This document shows, piece by piece, positions 26,153-35,146 of a stretch of DNA of 64,000 nucleotides. Made by a program: the position numbers and the translations under genes. The DNA lies in the NCBI RefSeq assembly GCF_004363955.1, contig NZ_SNZR01000014.1:1-64000 (forward strand). Reading direction: 5' to 3'. The notes beneath the pieces were generated by a model. It was not told the origin of the DNA and made no database searches. It saw only the letters and a program-made list of their open reading frames with translations. The stretch's first letter is position 1. Every line of letters starts with the position of its first letter. Origin of the DNA: Enterovirga rhinocerotis (GTDB lineage: Bacteria; Pseudomonadota; Alphaproteobacteria; Rhizobiales; Beijerinckiaceae).

Positions 26153-26336
26153 GCCGAGCCCGTGGGATGGCGCCTCATGGCGAAGCGCGCGAACCTGCAG
26201 AATTGCTCGCTGGAGCCATTCTGCCTTCGAAGTCATTTGGAGTGCCGGGTTCGTTCCGCGGGGTCCGCATTGGGTCGGCAAAATTTCCGGCCGAGGCCGC
26301 TTGCTCCGGAAATCGCTGCTAAGTCCGTGAAGGCGA

Positions 26337-26412
<76 letters not shown>

Positions 26413-26644
26413 ATCGCCGTCTGCGCCGCAGCGCGTCGGGAGGTGGGTCTCTATCAGGGGTGTTTTGCGCTGTCCACCCGGTCGCGCCTCGAAAAGACGG
26501 AATTTCCGCACCCTGTGGACGAACCCGGTTTCGGGCCTCGAGGCGATGCGCTCGCAGCCGGCTTCAAGGTGCTGTGCGAGACGGCGCCGCTCTCGCTGGG
26601 GGATGGCGTCGACCGCCGATCACGACGGTCGACGAGACGCTGGT

Positions 26645-28213
26645 TCACTCGGCGGCGTGCTGCGCGTGCATCCGCGCCGTGCCGGCCTGCAGCTTGTTGA
26701 GGGCCCCGAGATAGGCCTTTGCGGAGGCGACGAGCGTGTCCGGATCCGCGCCGCGCGCGGTGACGGCACGGCCGTCGGCGGCGAGGCGCACGGAGACGTC
26801 AGCCTGCGCATCGGTGCCCTCGGTCACCGCATGGACCTGATACAGCTCCAGCACCGCCTCATGCGGCACGAGCGCCTTGATCGCGTTGAAGACCGCGTCG
26901 ATCGGCCCGTTGCCGTCGGCCTCTTCGGTGACCTTGCGGCCGTCGATGTCGAGGCGGAGCGTCGCACGCTGCGGTCCGCGCGTGCCGGCGATCACCGTCA
27001 GCGAATCGAGGCGGATGCGATCGTGCAGATGGGCGACGTTCTCGTCGACCAGGGCCTCGATATCCTCGTCGTAGACGGTCTTCTTGCGGTCGGCGAGCTC
27101 CTTGAAGCGGACGAACATGTCCTGGAGCTGGTTGTCGGAGACCTTGTGCCCCATCTCCTCCAGGCGCGAGCGGAAGGCGGCGCGGCCCGAATGCTTGCCG
27201 AGAACCAGCGAGGTCTTGGCCACGCCGACCGAGGCCGGGGTCATGATCTCGTAGGTCTGGGTGTGCTTCAGCATCCCGTCCTGATGGATGCCGCTCTCGT
27301 GCGCGAAGGCATTCCGGCCGACGATGGCCTTGTTGTACTGGACCGGGAACGAGGTCGCGGAGGCGACGACCTTCGAAGCCCGCGTCAGCATGGCCGATTC
27401 GATGCCGCTATCGTAGGGATAGACGTCGCCGCGCACCCGCATCGCCATGACGATCTCTTCGAGCGCGGCGTTCCCCGCCCGCTCGCCGATGCCGTTGATG
27501 GTGCACTCGATCTGGCGCGCGCCACCTTCGACGCCCGCCAGCGAATTCGCGACCGCCATGCCGAGATCGTTGTGGCAATGGACCGAGAACACGGCCTTGT
27601 CGGAGTTGGGCACGCGCTCGCGCACCGTGCGAAACAGGGCGCGGTACTCGTCGGGCGTGGTGTAGCCGACGGTGTCGGGGATGTTCACCGTCGTCGCGCC
27701 GGCCTTGATCACGGCCTCGACGCAGCGGCAGAGGAAGTCGATCTCGGTGCGGGTGCCGTCCTCGGCGGACCATTCGACGTCGTCGACGAAGCCGCGGGCC
27801 CGCGTCACCGCCGCGACCGACATCTCCAGCACCTGCTCGGGCGTCTTCTGGAGCTTGTACTTCATATGCACCGGGGAGGTGGACACGAAGGTGTGGATGC
27901 GGCCGCGCTTGGCGAACCGGACGGCTTCGCCGGCCCGGTCGATATCGCCGGAGGCGGTGCGCGCGAGGCCGGCGACCACCGCCCGCTTCGTGCGTCGCGC
28001 GATCTCGGCCACCGCTTCGAAATCGCCGTTCGACGCCGCCGGATAGCCGGCTTCGATCACGTCGACGCCCATCGTGTCGAGGAGATCGGCGACCGCCATC
28101 TTCTCCTCGAAGGTCATGGTGGCGCCGGGGCATTGCTCGCCGTCGCGCAGGGTCGTGTCGAAGATGATGACGCGGTCTGCGCCGGCGCGGGGATGGGTGG
28201 TGGTGTCGGTCAT
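26645..28213 (-). CDS. leuA: 2-isopropylmalate synthase
   Basis: A 522-residue enzyme of the LeuA type 1 family. It condenses acetyl-CoA with 2-ketoisovalerate, the first committed step of leucine synthesis. The catalytic TIM barrel carries FDTTLRDGEQ (residues 18-27), the metal-binding HCHND, and GERAGNAALEE. The C-terminal regulatory domain (about 390-510) has the leucine-feedback fold, with GNGPIDAVFNAIKAL. AGAGG precedes the ATG. It stands alone, without leuBCD, as often in alphaproteobacteria, and is preceded by a candidate leader peptide and hairpin. Confidence 0.97.
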   Translation of the reverse strand: MTDTTTHPRAGADRVIIFDTTLRDGEQCPGATMTFEEKMAVADLLDTMGVDVIEAGYPAASNGDFEAVAEIARRTKRAVVAGLARTASGDIDRAGEAVRFAKRGRIHTFVSTSPVHMKYKLQKTPEQVLEMSVAAVTRARGFVDDVEWSAEDGTRTEIDFLCRCVEAVIKAGATTVNIPDTVGYTTPDEYRALFRTVRERVPNSDKAVFSVHCHNDLGMAVANSLAGVEGGARQIECTINGIGERAGNAALEEIVMAMRVRGDVYPYDSGIESAMLTRASKVVASATSFPVQYNKAIVGRNAFAHESGIHQDGMLKHTQTYEIMTPASVGVAKTSLVLGKHSGRAAFRSRLEEMGHKVSDNQLQDMFVRFKELADRKKTVYDEDIEALVDENVAHLHDRIRLDSLTVIAGTRGPQRATLRLDIDGRKVTEEADGNGPIDAVFNAIKALVPHEAVLELYQVHAVTEGTDAQADVSVRLAADGRAVTARGADPDTLVASAKAYLGALNKLQAGTARMHAQHAAE

Positions 28214-28282
28214 GGGAGCCTCTGAATGCGGTCGCGCCGTCGCCTCACAGGCAGGACAGGCGCTTCGGGTTCGGTGCCGCGA

Positions 28283-28325
28283 CCCCTGAGCGCCCGGGCG
28301 TGCACGCCCTTGCGGCCCTCAGGGG
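28283..28325 (-). promoter_or_regulatory. Two-part hairpin upstream of leuA, candidate attenuator
   Basis: An outer stem CCCCTGAG / CTCAGGGG encloses a perfect GGGCGTG-CACGCCC palindrome. The left arm (minus strand) includes the stop codon of the leucine-rich leader frame, so a ribosome stalled on the Leu codons would affect folding. There is no U-tract after it, so the mechanism may not be classical intrinsic termination. Confidence 0.45.
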
Positions 28326-28432
28326 CTGATAAGGAGAAGAAGCGCGGGACGAAGAAGCGAGGGGCGACGCACAGCATCGACCGCCGCGAAAGCGGCGTCG
28401 TCGGCAGTTGCGTTGGGGCGCGCGTCGCGCAC
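28319..28432 (-). CDS. Candidate leucine-rich leader peptide of leuA
   Basis: A 37-residue frame starting GTG with GAGG six bases upstream. It ends SLLRPALLLLISP then TGA, with six Leu codons among the last twelve, immediately before and inside the hairpin. This is the expected design for leucine-dependent attenuation of leuA, known in several proteobacteria. A shorter version starting at the GTG near 28372 (17 residues) is possible. The overlapping frame reads Phe pairs instead but has no stop here. Tentative. Confidence 0.45.
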   Translation of the reverse strand: MRDARPNATADDAAFAAVDAVRRPSLLRPALLLLISP

Positions 28433-28947
28433 AGGACACCTCGTCGCCGGGTAAGCAGCCCGGCAGAGGCCGACCATAGCCGTGCTCCGGCCACGAAACA
28501 AGATGTTCGACGCCGGCATGAGGTCTCGCGACCTCCTCGCGTCGATGGACCGCTCCGGATCCCCCGTTCCGGCCTGGCCTCATCGGCGGCGGATATGCGG
28601 CATCGAGCGGCTTTGGCGATCGCGGCCGGTGACGTCGTGTCGGCGGGTCCCGCATCGTGCTGAGTTCGTATGTCGCATTCGTGTCGCATGCGTGGTGTCG
28701 ATACCGTCGCATTCATGGCGGGCCGGAACCGGCTGCTCTATGCAGATATGGGTTCCGGCTGCGCGTCGTTTTTCCGGATATGTTGCGAAACTCTGAAGAA
28801 CAACTGTATTCGATAAGTATTGACTTCAAAGACCTGCCGGTGGCAGGGATGTGCTGCTTGGCCGTGCTTCTGGTCCCGAGCGTCTCGTCGAGCCGACGAG
28901 CGTGACCGGAGGCGCCGAACAAGCCGGCCTGAACAGAGGGGCATGAC
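28433..28947. other. Intergenic region, no gene seen
   Basis: About 515 bases between the leuA leader and a small rightward gene. It presumably holds the leuA promoter. A 9-bp inverted repeat (GCCGGAACC / GGTTCCGGC, at 28722 and 28751) and an AT-rich stretch with TTGACT near 28821 are seen. No coding sequence is convincing. Confidence 0.45.
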
Positions 28948-29130
28948 GTGAATAACGACACCATCAAGGCTTTGCGCGAACGCGTGCAGAACGACGATCT
29001 CCTCACGAAAGAGGAGCAGCTCGAGGCCTTGCGAAGCCTCCACCGAGCCAATCGCCGCATCCAGGCGGCGAAGAAGGCGGGGTACCGGGAGCTGCCGCAG
29101 GGCGCATGGGTCGGCCCGGCGGCCGCCTAG
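28948..29130 (+). CDS. Small charged helical protein of unknown function
   Basis: A 60-residue protein starting at GTG with GAGGGG upstream. It is strongly charged and predicted to be helical (KALRERVQNDDLLTKEEQ and LRSLHRANRRIQAAKK). No signal peptide or membrane segment. No family recognised. It lies alone between leuA and a methyltransferase gene. Coding potential is supported by the ribosome site and composition, but confidence is moderate. Confidence 0.5.
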   Translation: MNNDTIKALRERVQNDDLLTKEEQLEALRSLHRANRRIQAAKKAGYRELPQGAWVGPAAA

Positions 29131-29483
29131 GGCCGGCCGGCGTCAAAGAAGGACGCAATCGCGGTCCGCGAAGCCCCAGAGGAGCGCCGGTTCCGGCGGT
29201 GGTGCGGACCCGTCGCTCCGATGATTGCGCCGCGGGGTTCCGAGGCCCGGCCCCGCCCGCCGTGCTCGGCGATCCTTCCCTTCCCCGCGATGCCGGGAGG
29301 GATGATCCTGCCTTGATCCGCGATCCGTCGCGGACTTGCCTTGGACGGACCCTCGCCCTAGGCCGGGCCCATCGGGCTGGGCTTCGTGCCATCACCGCAT
29401 CTCGGTCCTGACGGTTTCGTCCGGCTGACGGGGAGCGCAGCTCCCGTTGCGAAGACGCGGCAGCCGAACAAGATCGTTGCCGT
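29131..29483. other. Intergenic region, nothing recognised
   Basis: About 350 bases before the methyltransferase gene. No hairpin, repeat or plausible coding sequence stands out. Confidence 0.5.
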
Positions 29484-30569
29484 ATGGAGGCGGGTCGACA
29501 GAGCGAGGGCATGAGGGTGGGCAGCGGGAGCAGTTTCGACAACGCTCTGGACGCTTTCCGAAGCGGGCGCTTCGAGGTGGCGCGGCGTATCCTGCTGGAA
29601 GCCGTCTCGTCGGACACGCATCCCAAATGGTTCGCGCTCCTCGCCTCCACCGAGGCGCGGCTGCAGAATTGGGACGGCGCGATCGAGCAGCTTCGCTCCG
29701 CCATTCGCCTGAGCGACAAACGCAATCTTCAGTGGTCGCGTCAGATGGCGGCCTATCTGATGAAGGCGGGCAGGCATGCGGACGCCCATGCCGTCCTGAC
29801 CTCGCTCGTGTACAGGGGCGAGGATATCGACAAGGACCGTGGCCTCCTGGCCCAATTGCACTTCATGCGGTGTGAGTGGTCCCTGGCGCTCGATCTGATC
29901 GACAGCACGTCCTGGCCGGACGACGTGGTTCCGCTGCACCTGCGGGCCATGGCGGCCGAATGTCGATCGAGGCTGGCCGGTCCCGACGACGCGGGGGAGA
30001 GGACATCCCGCCAGCTGTCCTCCGCCTATTACGATGTCGTCTACAGCGGCAGCGCCGAATATGCGGCGGATTCGGAGGACAGCATCTACGCGCCGGTGTG
30101 GAGCACCATCGTCGAGCGGATCGAGCCCTCGAGCGTGGTGCTGGATATCGGCTGCGGCCCGGGCCAGTTCGCTGCGTTCCTCCACGCTCGGCGGCCGTCG
30201 GTCCTCTATACCGGCATCGATTTCAGCGCGACGGCGATCGCCCAGGCGAGGAGCCGCTGCTCCGCTGTGTCTTTTGTCCAGGCCGACATCTTCGATCCGA
30301 AAAGCCTCGACGGGATCGGGTACGATACCGTCGTCGCCACCGAGTTCCTCGAACATGTCGACGACGATCTCGGGGTCCTGTCTCGACTGCGATCCGGTGC
30401 CGCGTTCATCGGCTCCGTTCCCAACTTCGATTCGATCTCGCACGTGCGCTATTTCAGCTCGGAGATCGAAGTTCTGGCGCGATATCGGGATGTCGTCGAG
30501 GATTTGGCGGTGAAGCTTGAGCCGTGCGGGCGCAACGCCCTGTTCGTCATGACGGGGCGGATCGCTTAG
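29484..30569 (+). CDS. TPR-containing SAM-dependent methyltransferase
   Basis: A 361-residue protein in two parts. The first half (about 15-165) is made of TPR-like helical pairs such as ALDAFRSGRFEVARRIL and LMKAGRHADAHAVLTSL. The second (about 180-355) is a class I methyltransferase with motif I VVLDIGCGPGQFAAFL, an acidic VLYTGIDFS strand and VVATEFLEH. The combination suggests a methyltransferase acting on a protein or cell-surface glycan. The start may alternatively be the ATG nine codons later. No operon partners; a palindromic repeat begins at its stop codon. Confidence 0.8.
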   Translation: MEAGRQSEGMRVGSGSSFDNALDAFRSGRFEVARRILLEAVSSDTHPKWFALLASTEARLQNWDGAIEQLRSAIRLSDKRNLQWSRQMAAYLMKAGRHADAHAVLTSLVYRGEDIDKDRGLLAQLHFMRCEWSLALDLIDSTSWPDDVVPLHLRAMAAECRSRLAGPDDAGERTSRQLSSAYYDVVYSGSAEYAADSEDSIYAPVWSTIVERIEPSSVVLDIGCGPGQFAAFLHARRPSVLYTGIDFSATAIAQARSRCSAVSFVQADIFDPKSLDGIGYDTVVATEFLEHVDDDLGVLSRLRSGAAFIGSVPNFDSISHVRYFSSEIEVLARYRDVVEDLAVKLEPCGRNALFVMTGRIA

Positions 30570-30615
30570 AGCGTGCTGCGGAAAAGTGGAATCCGGTTTT
30601 CCGATAACAGCACGC
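30569..30615. repeat. Dispersed palindromic repeat, well-preserved copy
   Basis: Arms GCGTGCTG / CAGCACGC with an inner CGGAAAA / TTTTCCG pair. It is the form widely scattered in Bradyrhizobium-type and other Hyphomicrobiales genomes. It starts at the methyltransferase stop and can fold to a stable hairpin that may end its transcript. A second, partial GAGCGTGC follows at 30630. Confidence 0.7.
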
Positions 30616-30688
30616 GATCATAATAAGTTAGAGCGTGCCGTCATCTCGGGAGCGGGCAGCACTTCCGGTGCCGCGGCCCGGACCGGAC

Positions 30689-31474
30689 CTACTTGCCGGT
30701 GAAGACGGGCTTGCGCTTCTCGACGAAGGCGAGTTCGGCCTCCCGGTGGTCCTCGGTGAACCAGAGCCTGGCGAACATCTCGGCCGTCGTCTCCGTCGAG
30801 ACGGCCGGACGGCTTGCGCGCACGGCCTCCTTCACGGCCCGGATCGCCAGTGGCGCGGCCGTCAGCCCGGCGAGATAGTCCAGGCTCCCATCGGCCGCAT
30901 CCGCTCCCGTCGTCACGATGTCGACGAGACCCAGGGCGAGAGCCTCCTCCGCCGGAAGCGCTGCGGCCTCGAGGAGCAGGCGGGTGGCGCGGCTCGGGCC
31001 GATGGCGCGGACCAGTCTTTCCGTGCCGTTCCAGCCGGGCAGGAGACCGAGCTTCGCTTGCGGGAAACCGATCTTGGCCGCGGGCGAGGCGATGCGCAGA
31101 TCGCAGGCCAGAGCGAGCTCCGCCCCGCCGCCGAGCGCATAGCCGTCGATCGCGGCGATGACGGGCAGCGGATGGTGCTCGATCTCGACGAGGAGGTCGC
31201 GGATGAAGCCGAAGGTCTCGGACAGCTCCTCCGGCGTGCGGAGGGCGCGATAGGCCTTGAGGTCGCCGCCGGTGCAGAAGAACTTGCCGCCGGCGCCCGT
31301 GATGACGATCCCGCGCAGGTCGGTCCTGGTCCGCGAGGCCGCCATGGCCTCGCGGAGGCCTTTCGCCGTCGGCAGGGAGATCGAGTTGCCGGCCCAAGGC
31401 CGGTCGATGGTCAGGACGAGCGAGCCTTGCTTCTCCGAGACCTTGACCTCGGCACCGTTGACGCTGGACGACAT
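30689..31474 (-). CDS. Enoyl-CoA hydratase/isomerase (crotonase) family protein
   Basis: A 261-residue crotonase-fold protein. Its oxyanion-hole segments are GKFFCTGGDLKAY and GYALGGGAELALACD, with a C-terminal helix ending AFVEKRKPVFTGK. The first catalytic Glu of true hydratases appears in GGGAEL. The second is replaced by Gln in FPQAKLGLLPG, so hydration is not assured and another crotonase reaction is possible. Single gene; two hairpins separate it from flgH. It has the same C-terminal EKRKPVF-GK/GR ending as the other crotonase in the window. Confidence 0.85.
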   Translation of the reverse strand: MSSSVNGAEVKVSEKQGSLVLTIDRPWAGNSISLPTAKGLREAMAASRTRTDLRGIVITGAGGKFFCTGGDLKAYRALRTPEELSETFGFIRDLLVEIEHHPLPVIAAIDGYALGGGAELALACDLRIASPAAKIGFPQAKLGLLPGWNGTERLVRAIGPSRATRLLLEAAALPAEEALALGLVDIVTTGADAADGSLDYLAGLTAAPLAIRAVKEAVRASRPAVSTETTAEMFARLWFTEDHREAELAFVEKRKPVFTGK

Positions 31475-31529
31475 GAACCGAACCGACCTTTGCTCATGAC
31501 CGGCCCGAGGCGAGGGCCGAAACGGGGGT

Positions 31530-31557
31530 GCGGCCCCGGCGAGAGCACCGGGGCCGC
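31530..31557 (-). terminator. GC-rich hairpin, second of two after flgH
   Basis: A perfect 10-bp stem GCGGCCCCGG / CCGGGGCCGC with an eight-base loop, followed on the minus strand by a short GTTT. Probable terminator of the leftward flagellar operon. Confidence 0.6.
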
Positions 31558-31561
31558 GTCG

Positions 31562-31598
31562 GGAACGTCGGCGGACGTGGGGAGCGTGCCGACGTTCC
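31562..31598 (-). terminator. Hairpin, first of two after flgH
   Basis: A perfect 11-bp stem GGAACGTCGGC / GCCGACGTTCC with a 15-base loop, about 20 bases after the flgH stop. In tandem with the next hairpin it should isolate the flagellar operon from the crotonase gene. Confidence 0.6.
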
Positions 31599-31616
31599 GG
31601 GGAACGGTCGTTATCC

Positions 31617-32408
31617 TCAGAACGGCAGCAGGATGTCCATCACCTGCTGGCCGTATCGCGGCTGCTGGACATCGGTGATCTGGCCGCGGCCGCCATAGGC
31701 GATGCGCGCCTCGGCGATCTTGGTCGATTCGATCGTGTTGTCCGCCTCGATGTCCTCGGGCCGGACGATGCCGGCGACGATGAGTTCACGGACCTCGAAA
31801 TTGACCCGGATCTCCTGCTTGCCCTCGACGACGAGATTGCCGTTAGGCAGGACCTGCGTGACGACGCCGGCGACGTTGGTGACGAGTTCCTCCTTCCGCC
31901 GGATGGAACCTGTCCCGGCGCTGCTGGAATTCGAATCCGCATCGACGAGCGAATCCGGATTGGCGTTCTTCAGCCGCCGCTCGCCGCCGAAGAAGCTCTT
32001 GGCCGAGAAGCTCTCGTCGTTCGCGCGCGCGCGCCGGGTCTGGTTGTCGAAATCGGCCTTGTCCGTGACCTTGACGCGCACGGTGACGAGGTCTCCGACC
32101 TGGTGGGCGCGCTGGTCCTTGAAGAAGCCGCGCGATCCCGTCCGCCACAGCGAGTTTGCGGCATAGGACGTGGGCTGCGGCGTCGGCATCGGCATCCGCA
32201 CGGGCTTGTAGCCGGGCTGCGCGGTCGGGTCCTTGATGGCCGAGAGCGCAGGCGTGGCGCCGATATTGGCGAGGCGGTCGGCCGCGCCGCAGCCGGCGAG
32301 CCCGAGAGCGGCGGCGGCGAGGACGGCGAGGCGAAGCCCGGCGGCGATGGGGCGGGTCATGGCGTGGGACTCGACGTTCGGTTCGGTGCGGGCGGTGCGG
32401 GGCGTCAT
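31617..32408 (-). CDS. flgH: Flagellar L-ring lipoprotein FlgH
   Basis: A 263-residue FlgH, forming the outer-membrane L-ring of the flagellar basal body. The lipobox is LAGC after a hydrophobic segment, and the body shows the conserved LWRTGSRGFFKDQRA, VGDLVTVRV and PNGNLVVEGKQEIRVN, with the end ILLPF. The chosen ATG overlaps the flgA stop (ATGA) and has GAGGA upstream. An ATG 16 codons further in gives a more usual lipoprotein signal (247 residues) but no ribosome site. Last gene of the flgF-flgG-flgA-flgH operon. Confidence 0.95.
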   Translation of the reverse strand: MTPRTARTEPNVESHAMTRPIAAGLRLAVLAAAALGLAGCGAADRLANIGATPALSAIKDPTAQPGYKPVRMPMPTPQPTSYAANSLWRTGSRGFFKDQRAHQVGDLVTVRVKVTDKADFDNQTRRARANDESFSAKSFFGGERRLKNANPDSLVDADSNSSSAGTGSIRRKEELVTNVAGVVTQVLPNGNLVVEGKQEIRVNFEVRELIVAGIVRPEDIEADNTIESTKIAEARIAYGGRGQITDVQQPRYGQQVMDILLPF

Positions 32409-33397
32409 GGGGTCGTCCTCGCTGCGGAGGCGACGCGGCCGGGCGCGGCCGGGCCGACGGAGACGCGGCCGGGGCCGGTCACGATGGCCTGGAGCGTCTT
32501 CTTCGAGTGCGGGTTGACGACCGCGATGGTCTCGCCGAGCGAGCCGGATTCGGTCGCCCGCACCCGCAGAGCGAGGGCGACGCCGGGCGCTTCGTAGACG
32601 GCGGTCACGACATCGCCGCGCCCGACGAGTTCGGGCTTCGCGAAATCGGCAGGCCGCAGGACGGTGCCGGCTGCCGCCGTGCGCCGGACGATCCGCCCCG
32701 CGAGCGGACCTCCGTCATGCTGCGCATCCGCGCCGATCGTGTCGCGCGGGCGGCGCTCGATCGTGATGTCTCCGGCCTTCAATTCCTGCCCGCGCTCCAG
32801 CGGGCGGGTGGCGACGGCGACCTCGATGAGATCGACGACGGACCCGCCGATCCTGATCTGCGCGCGCCGTTCGGCGGGCGAGGGCCCGAGCCAGACGGAT
32901 GCGAAGACGCGGCGCGTGCGGCGGTCGAAGGCGATCTCCGAGGCGATCGCCTCGCCCGTGAGGGTCGGCGGAGCGGCGAGAACCGGGGCGGGGCCGTCGA
33001 GGACGATTCCGGTCGAGGCGGGGTCGAGCCCGTGCTCGGCGGCGAGGCGCTTCCGGATCGCGGCTTCGATCTCGTCCGGGCCGATGCGGCGCGCCGCGCG
33101 CGTGACCAGGATCTGGACGCGGCCGCCGGATTGGATGGCGATCCCCAGAGCCTCGGCGGCGGCCTGGATCCGGCGCGTCTGGATGGTCCCGGTCGCCCCG
33201 AGGGCAGGGGCCCGGAAGAGCGGCGCGTCGGCGAGGGCCGGGGGCGCGTTCTCGATCAGGTCGCCGACGGTGAGCGTGTCCGCGCTCGCCGTGATGTCGC
33301 CGCGGAGCATCGGCCCGGCCGCGAAGGCGGCACCGGCCGAGAGCAGGGCGGCGACGGTGGCCAGCGAGACGAGAGGTCGTGTCAGGACGGTCGTCAT
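32405..33397 (-). CDS. flgA: Flagellar P-ring assembly chaperone FlgA
   Basis: A 330-residue periplasmic protein with a signal peptide (TRPLVSLATVAALLSAGAAFA). Its C-terminal SAF-type domain includes RPLERGQELKAGDITIERRP and the closing VNPHSKKTLQAIVTGPGRV. FlgA helps FlgI form the P-ring. flgI itself is not next to it here. This protein is longer than enterobacterial FlgA because of an N-terminal extra domain, usual in alphaproteobacteria. Confidence 0.95.
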   Translation of the reverse strand: MTTVLTRPLVSLATVAALLSAGAAFAAGPMLRGDITASADTLTVGDLIENAPPALADAPLFRAPALGATGTIQTRRIQAAAEALGIAIQSGGRVQILVTRAARRIGPDEIEAAIRKRLAAEHGLDPASTGIVLDGPAPVLAAPPTLTGEAIASEIAFDRRTRRVFASVWLGPSPAERRAQIRIGGSVVDLIEVAVATRPLERGQELKAGDITIERRPRDTIGADAQHDGGPLAGRIVRRTAAAGTVLRPADFAKPELVGRGDVVTAVYEAPGVALALRVRATESGSLGETIAVVNPHSKKTLQAIVTGPGRVSVGPAAPGRVASAARTTP

Positions 33398-33403
33398 GGT
33401 CCG

Positions 33404-34195
33404 TCAGCCCCGGAACATCTGGCTGGTCGAGGACAGCATCTGGTCGGCGGCCGTCACGACCTTCGAGTTCATCTCGTAGGCGCGCTGGGCTGCGATCAGG
33501 GCCGAGATCTCGGTGACGGCGTTGACGTTCGCCTCCTCGAGATAGCTCTGCTGCAGCGTGCCCGCGCCGTCCGTGCCGGGATTGGCGTCGATCGCCTGGC
33601 CGGACGCTGCCGTCTCGATGAAGAGGTTGTCGCCGATGGATTCGAGACCCGTCTTGTTGATGAAGCGCGAGAGCTGGATCTGGCCGACGATGGTCGGCGT
33701 CGTCTGGCCGGACAGGGTCGCCTGGACCTGGCCGGTATTGCTGATCGTCACGCCCGTCGAGTTCTGCGGAACGATGAGGCCCGGCTCGACCACATAGCCG
33801 TCGCGGGTCACGATCTGGCCGGTATTGTCGAGGTCGAAGGAGCCGTCGCGGCTATAGGCGAAGCGTCCGTCGGGCATCCGGATCTTGAAGAGGCCTTCGC
33901 CGCGGATGGCGACGTCGTAGGTCTTCTCGGTCATGGTCAGGTTGCCCTGGCCCATGGCGCGCGGCGTCGCGACCGTCTTCACGCCCGAACCGAGGGCGAG
34001 TTCGGCCGGCACCCGGTTCTGCTGCTCCGAGGTCTGCGTGCCGGCGCGGCGATATTGCTGGTAGAGCAGGTCCTGGAAATGGGCCTGCTGGCGCTTGTAG
34101 CCGGTGGTGCGCAGGTTCGCGATGTTGTTGGAGATGACCTGGACGTTCAGTTCCTGGGCCATCATGCCGGTGGCGGCGGATTGGAGGGCGCGCAT
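33404..34195 (-). CDS. flgG: Flagellar distal rod protein FlgG
   Basis: A 263-residue rod protein. The N-terminal MRALQSAATGMMAQELNVQV and SNNIANLRTTGYKRQQAHFQ, together with a C-terminal VTEISALIAAQRAYEMNSKV helix, are the rod/hook-family signatures. FlgG forms the distal rod of the basal body. A strong GAGGAGG lies seven bases before the ATG. Six bases separate its stop from flgA. Confidence 0.97.
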   Translation of the reverse strand: MRALQSAATGMMAQELNVQVISNNIANLRTTGYKRQQAHFQDLLYQQYRRAGTQTSEQQNRVPAELALGSGVKTVATPRAMGQGNLTMTEKTYDVAIRGEGLFKIRMPDGRFAYSRDGSFDLDNTGQIVTRDGYVVEPGLIVPQNSTGVTISNTGQVQATLSGQTTPTIVGQIQLSRFINKTGLESIGDNLFIETAASGQAIDANPGTDGAGTLQQSYLEEANVNAVTEISALIAAQRAYEMNSKVVTAADQMLSSTSQMFRG

Positions 34196-34207
34196 GGTGT
34201 GTCCTCC

Positions 34208-34948
34208 TCAGGCCACGTCGGCGAGCTTGGAGAGGGTCGAGCGCTTCATCTCGTCCATCCGCCCGATCATGTTGGCGACGCCGGTATAGCTGCGCTGCAC
34301 CTCCATGAGCCGGGTCATCTCGACGACCGGCTTCACGTTCGAGCGCTCGAGAGAGCCGGGCTCGAGGCTGGCGGCGGTGCCGGCGGGCGTCGGCTGCGCG
34401 GCGGCGGAATAGACGTTCGCGCCCTCGCTCTTCAGCATGTGGGGATTGGCGAAGCTGACGAGCCGGAGCTTGCCGCGCGCGCCCTGGTCGCTCGTGACCG
34501 TGCCGTCGGCGGCGATGGCGACATGGGCCTCGCGCGGTCCGAAGACGACGGGGCCGGCATCGCCCATGACCGGATAGCCATCGTTCGTGACGAGGCGGCC
34601 CGTCGGATCGATCTGCATGGCGCCGCTGCGCGTGTAGCGCTCGCCGCCCGGCGTCTGCACGACGAGGAAACCCTCGCCCTTGACGGCGACGTCGAGCGGA
34701 TTGCCGGTCCGCTCGATCGGCCCGGACGTCACGTCGAGCGGCATGCCGCCATCGACCACGAAGGCGATGCCGCGATCCTGCGACGGAAACGCATCCGCCC
34801 GTGCCTGCGGCATCAGATATTCCGCAAAGCGCGACGAGCGCGCCTTGAAACCCGTCGTCGAGACGTTCGCCAGATTGTTGGCGATGACGTCCAGCTCTCG
34901 GCCGAGCGCCACCTGGCGCGACAGGCCGACAAGCAGCGCGTTCTCCAT
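34208..34948 (-). CDS. flgF: Flagellar basal-body rod protein FlgF
   Basis: A 246-residue proximal-rod protein. It has the N-terminal rod motif LGRELDVIANNLANVSTTGFK and the C-terminal VEMTRLMEVQRSYTGVANMI, as expected for FlgF. GGGAG six bases upstream decides the ATG; the frame runs open further but lacks family sequence there. First gene of the leftward flagellar operon, divergent from fliL across a 276-base region containing a CtrA-type site. Confidence 0.95.
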   Translation of the reverse strand: MENALLVGLSRQVALGRELDVIANNLANVSTTGFKARSSRFAEYLMPQARADAFPSQDRGIAFVVDGGMPLDVTSGPIERTGNPLDVAVKGEGFLVVQTPGGERYTRSGAMQIDPTGRLVTNDGYPVMGDAGPVVFGPREAHVAIAADGTVTSDQGARGKLRLVSFANPHMLKSEGANVYSAAAQPTPAGTAASLEPGSLERSNVKPVVEMTRLMEVQRSYTGVANMIGRMDEMKRSTLSKLADVA

Positions 34949-35146
34949 GAACCGCTCCCGTAAGTCCCCGCCGGATTCTCGACGCTCCCCAGCGCGAACC
35001 CGGCGGATGGAGATCAGCACGGCGTGTGCCAGCGCCGGATTTTCAGAATTCGTTAGCCTTAACAGATGCTTGATGTTGCGAGCCGATCGCGGGGTCCAAG
35101 TAACGCCGTGCCGCCCGGCAAGGTTAAGTCGGCAGAAATTGCCGGG

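Larger units (their letters stand above)
25830..26336. other. Intergenic region with strong inverted repeats, no gene
   Basis: About 500 bases between the porin start and tRNA-Lys. An AT-richer stretch at 25855-25905 is the likely porin promoter. Two strong hairpins are listed separately. No credible coding sequence. Confidence 0.5.

Noticed and set aside
28210-28377. Overlapping frame with paired Phe codons (RFFVPRFF) before leuA, as if a phenylalanine leader
   Set aside because: The frame has no stop near the hairpin and runs on toward leuA, and leuA has no reason for phenylalanine control. The Leu-rich frame with stop inside the hairpin is the better reading.
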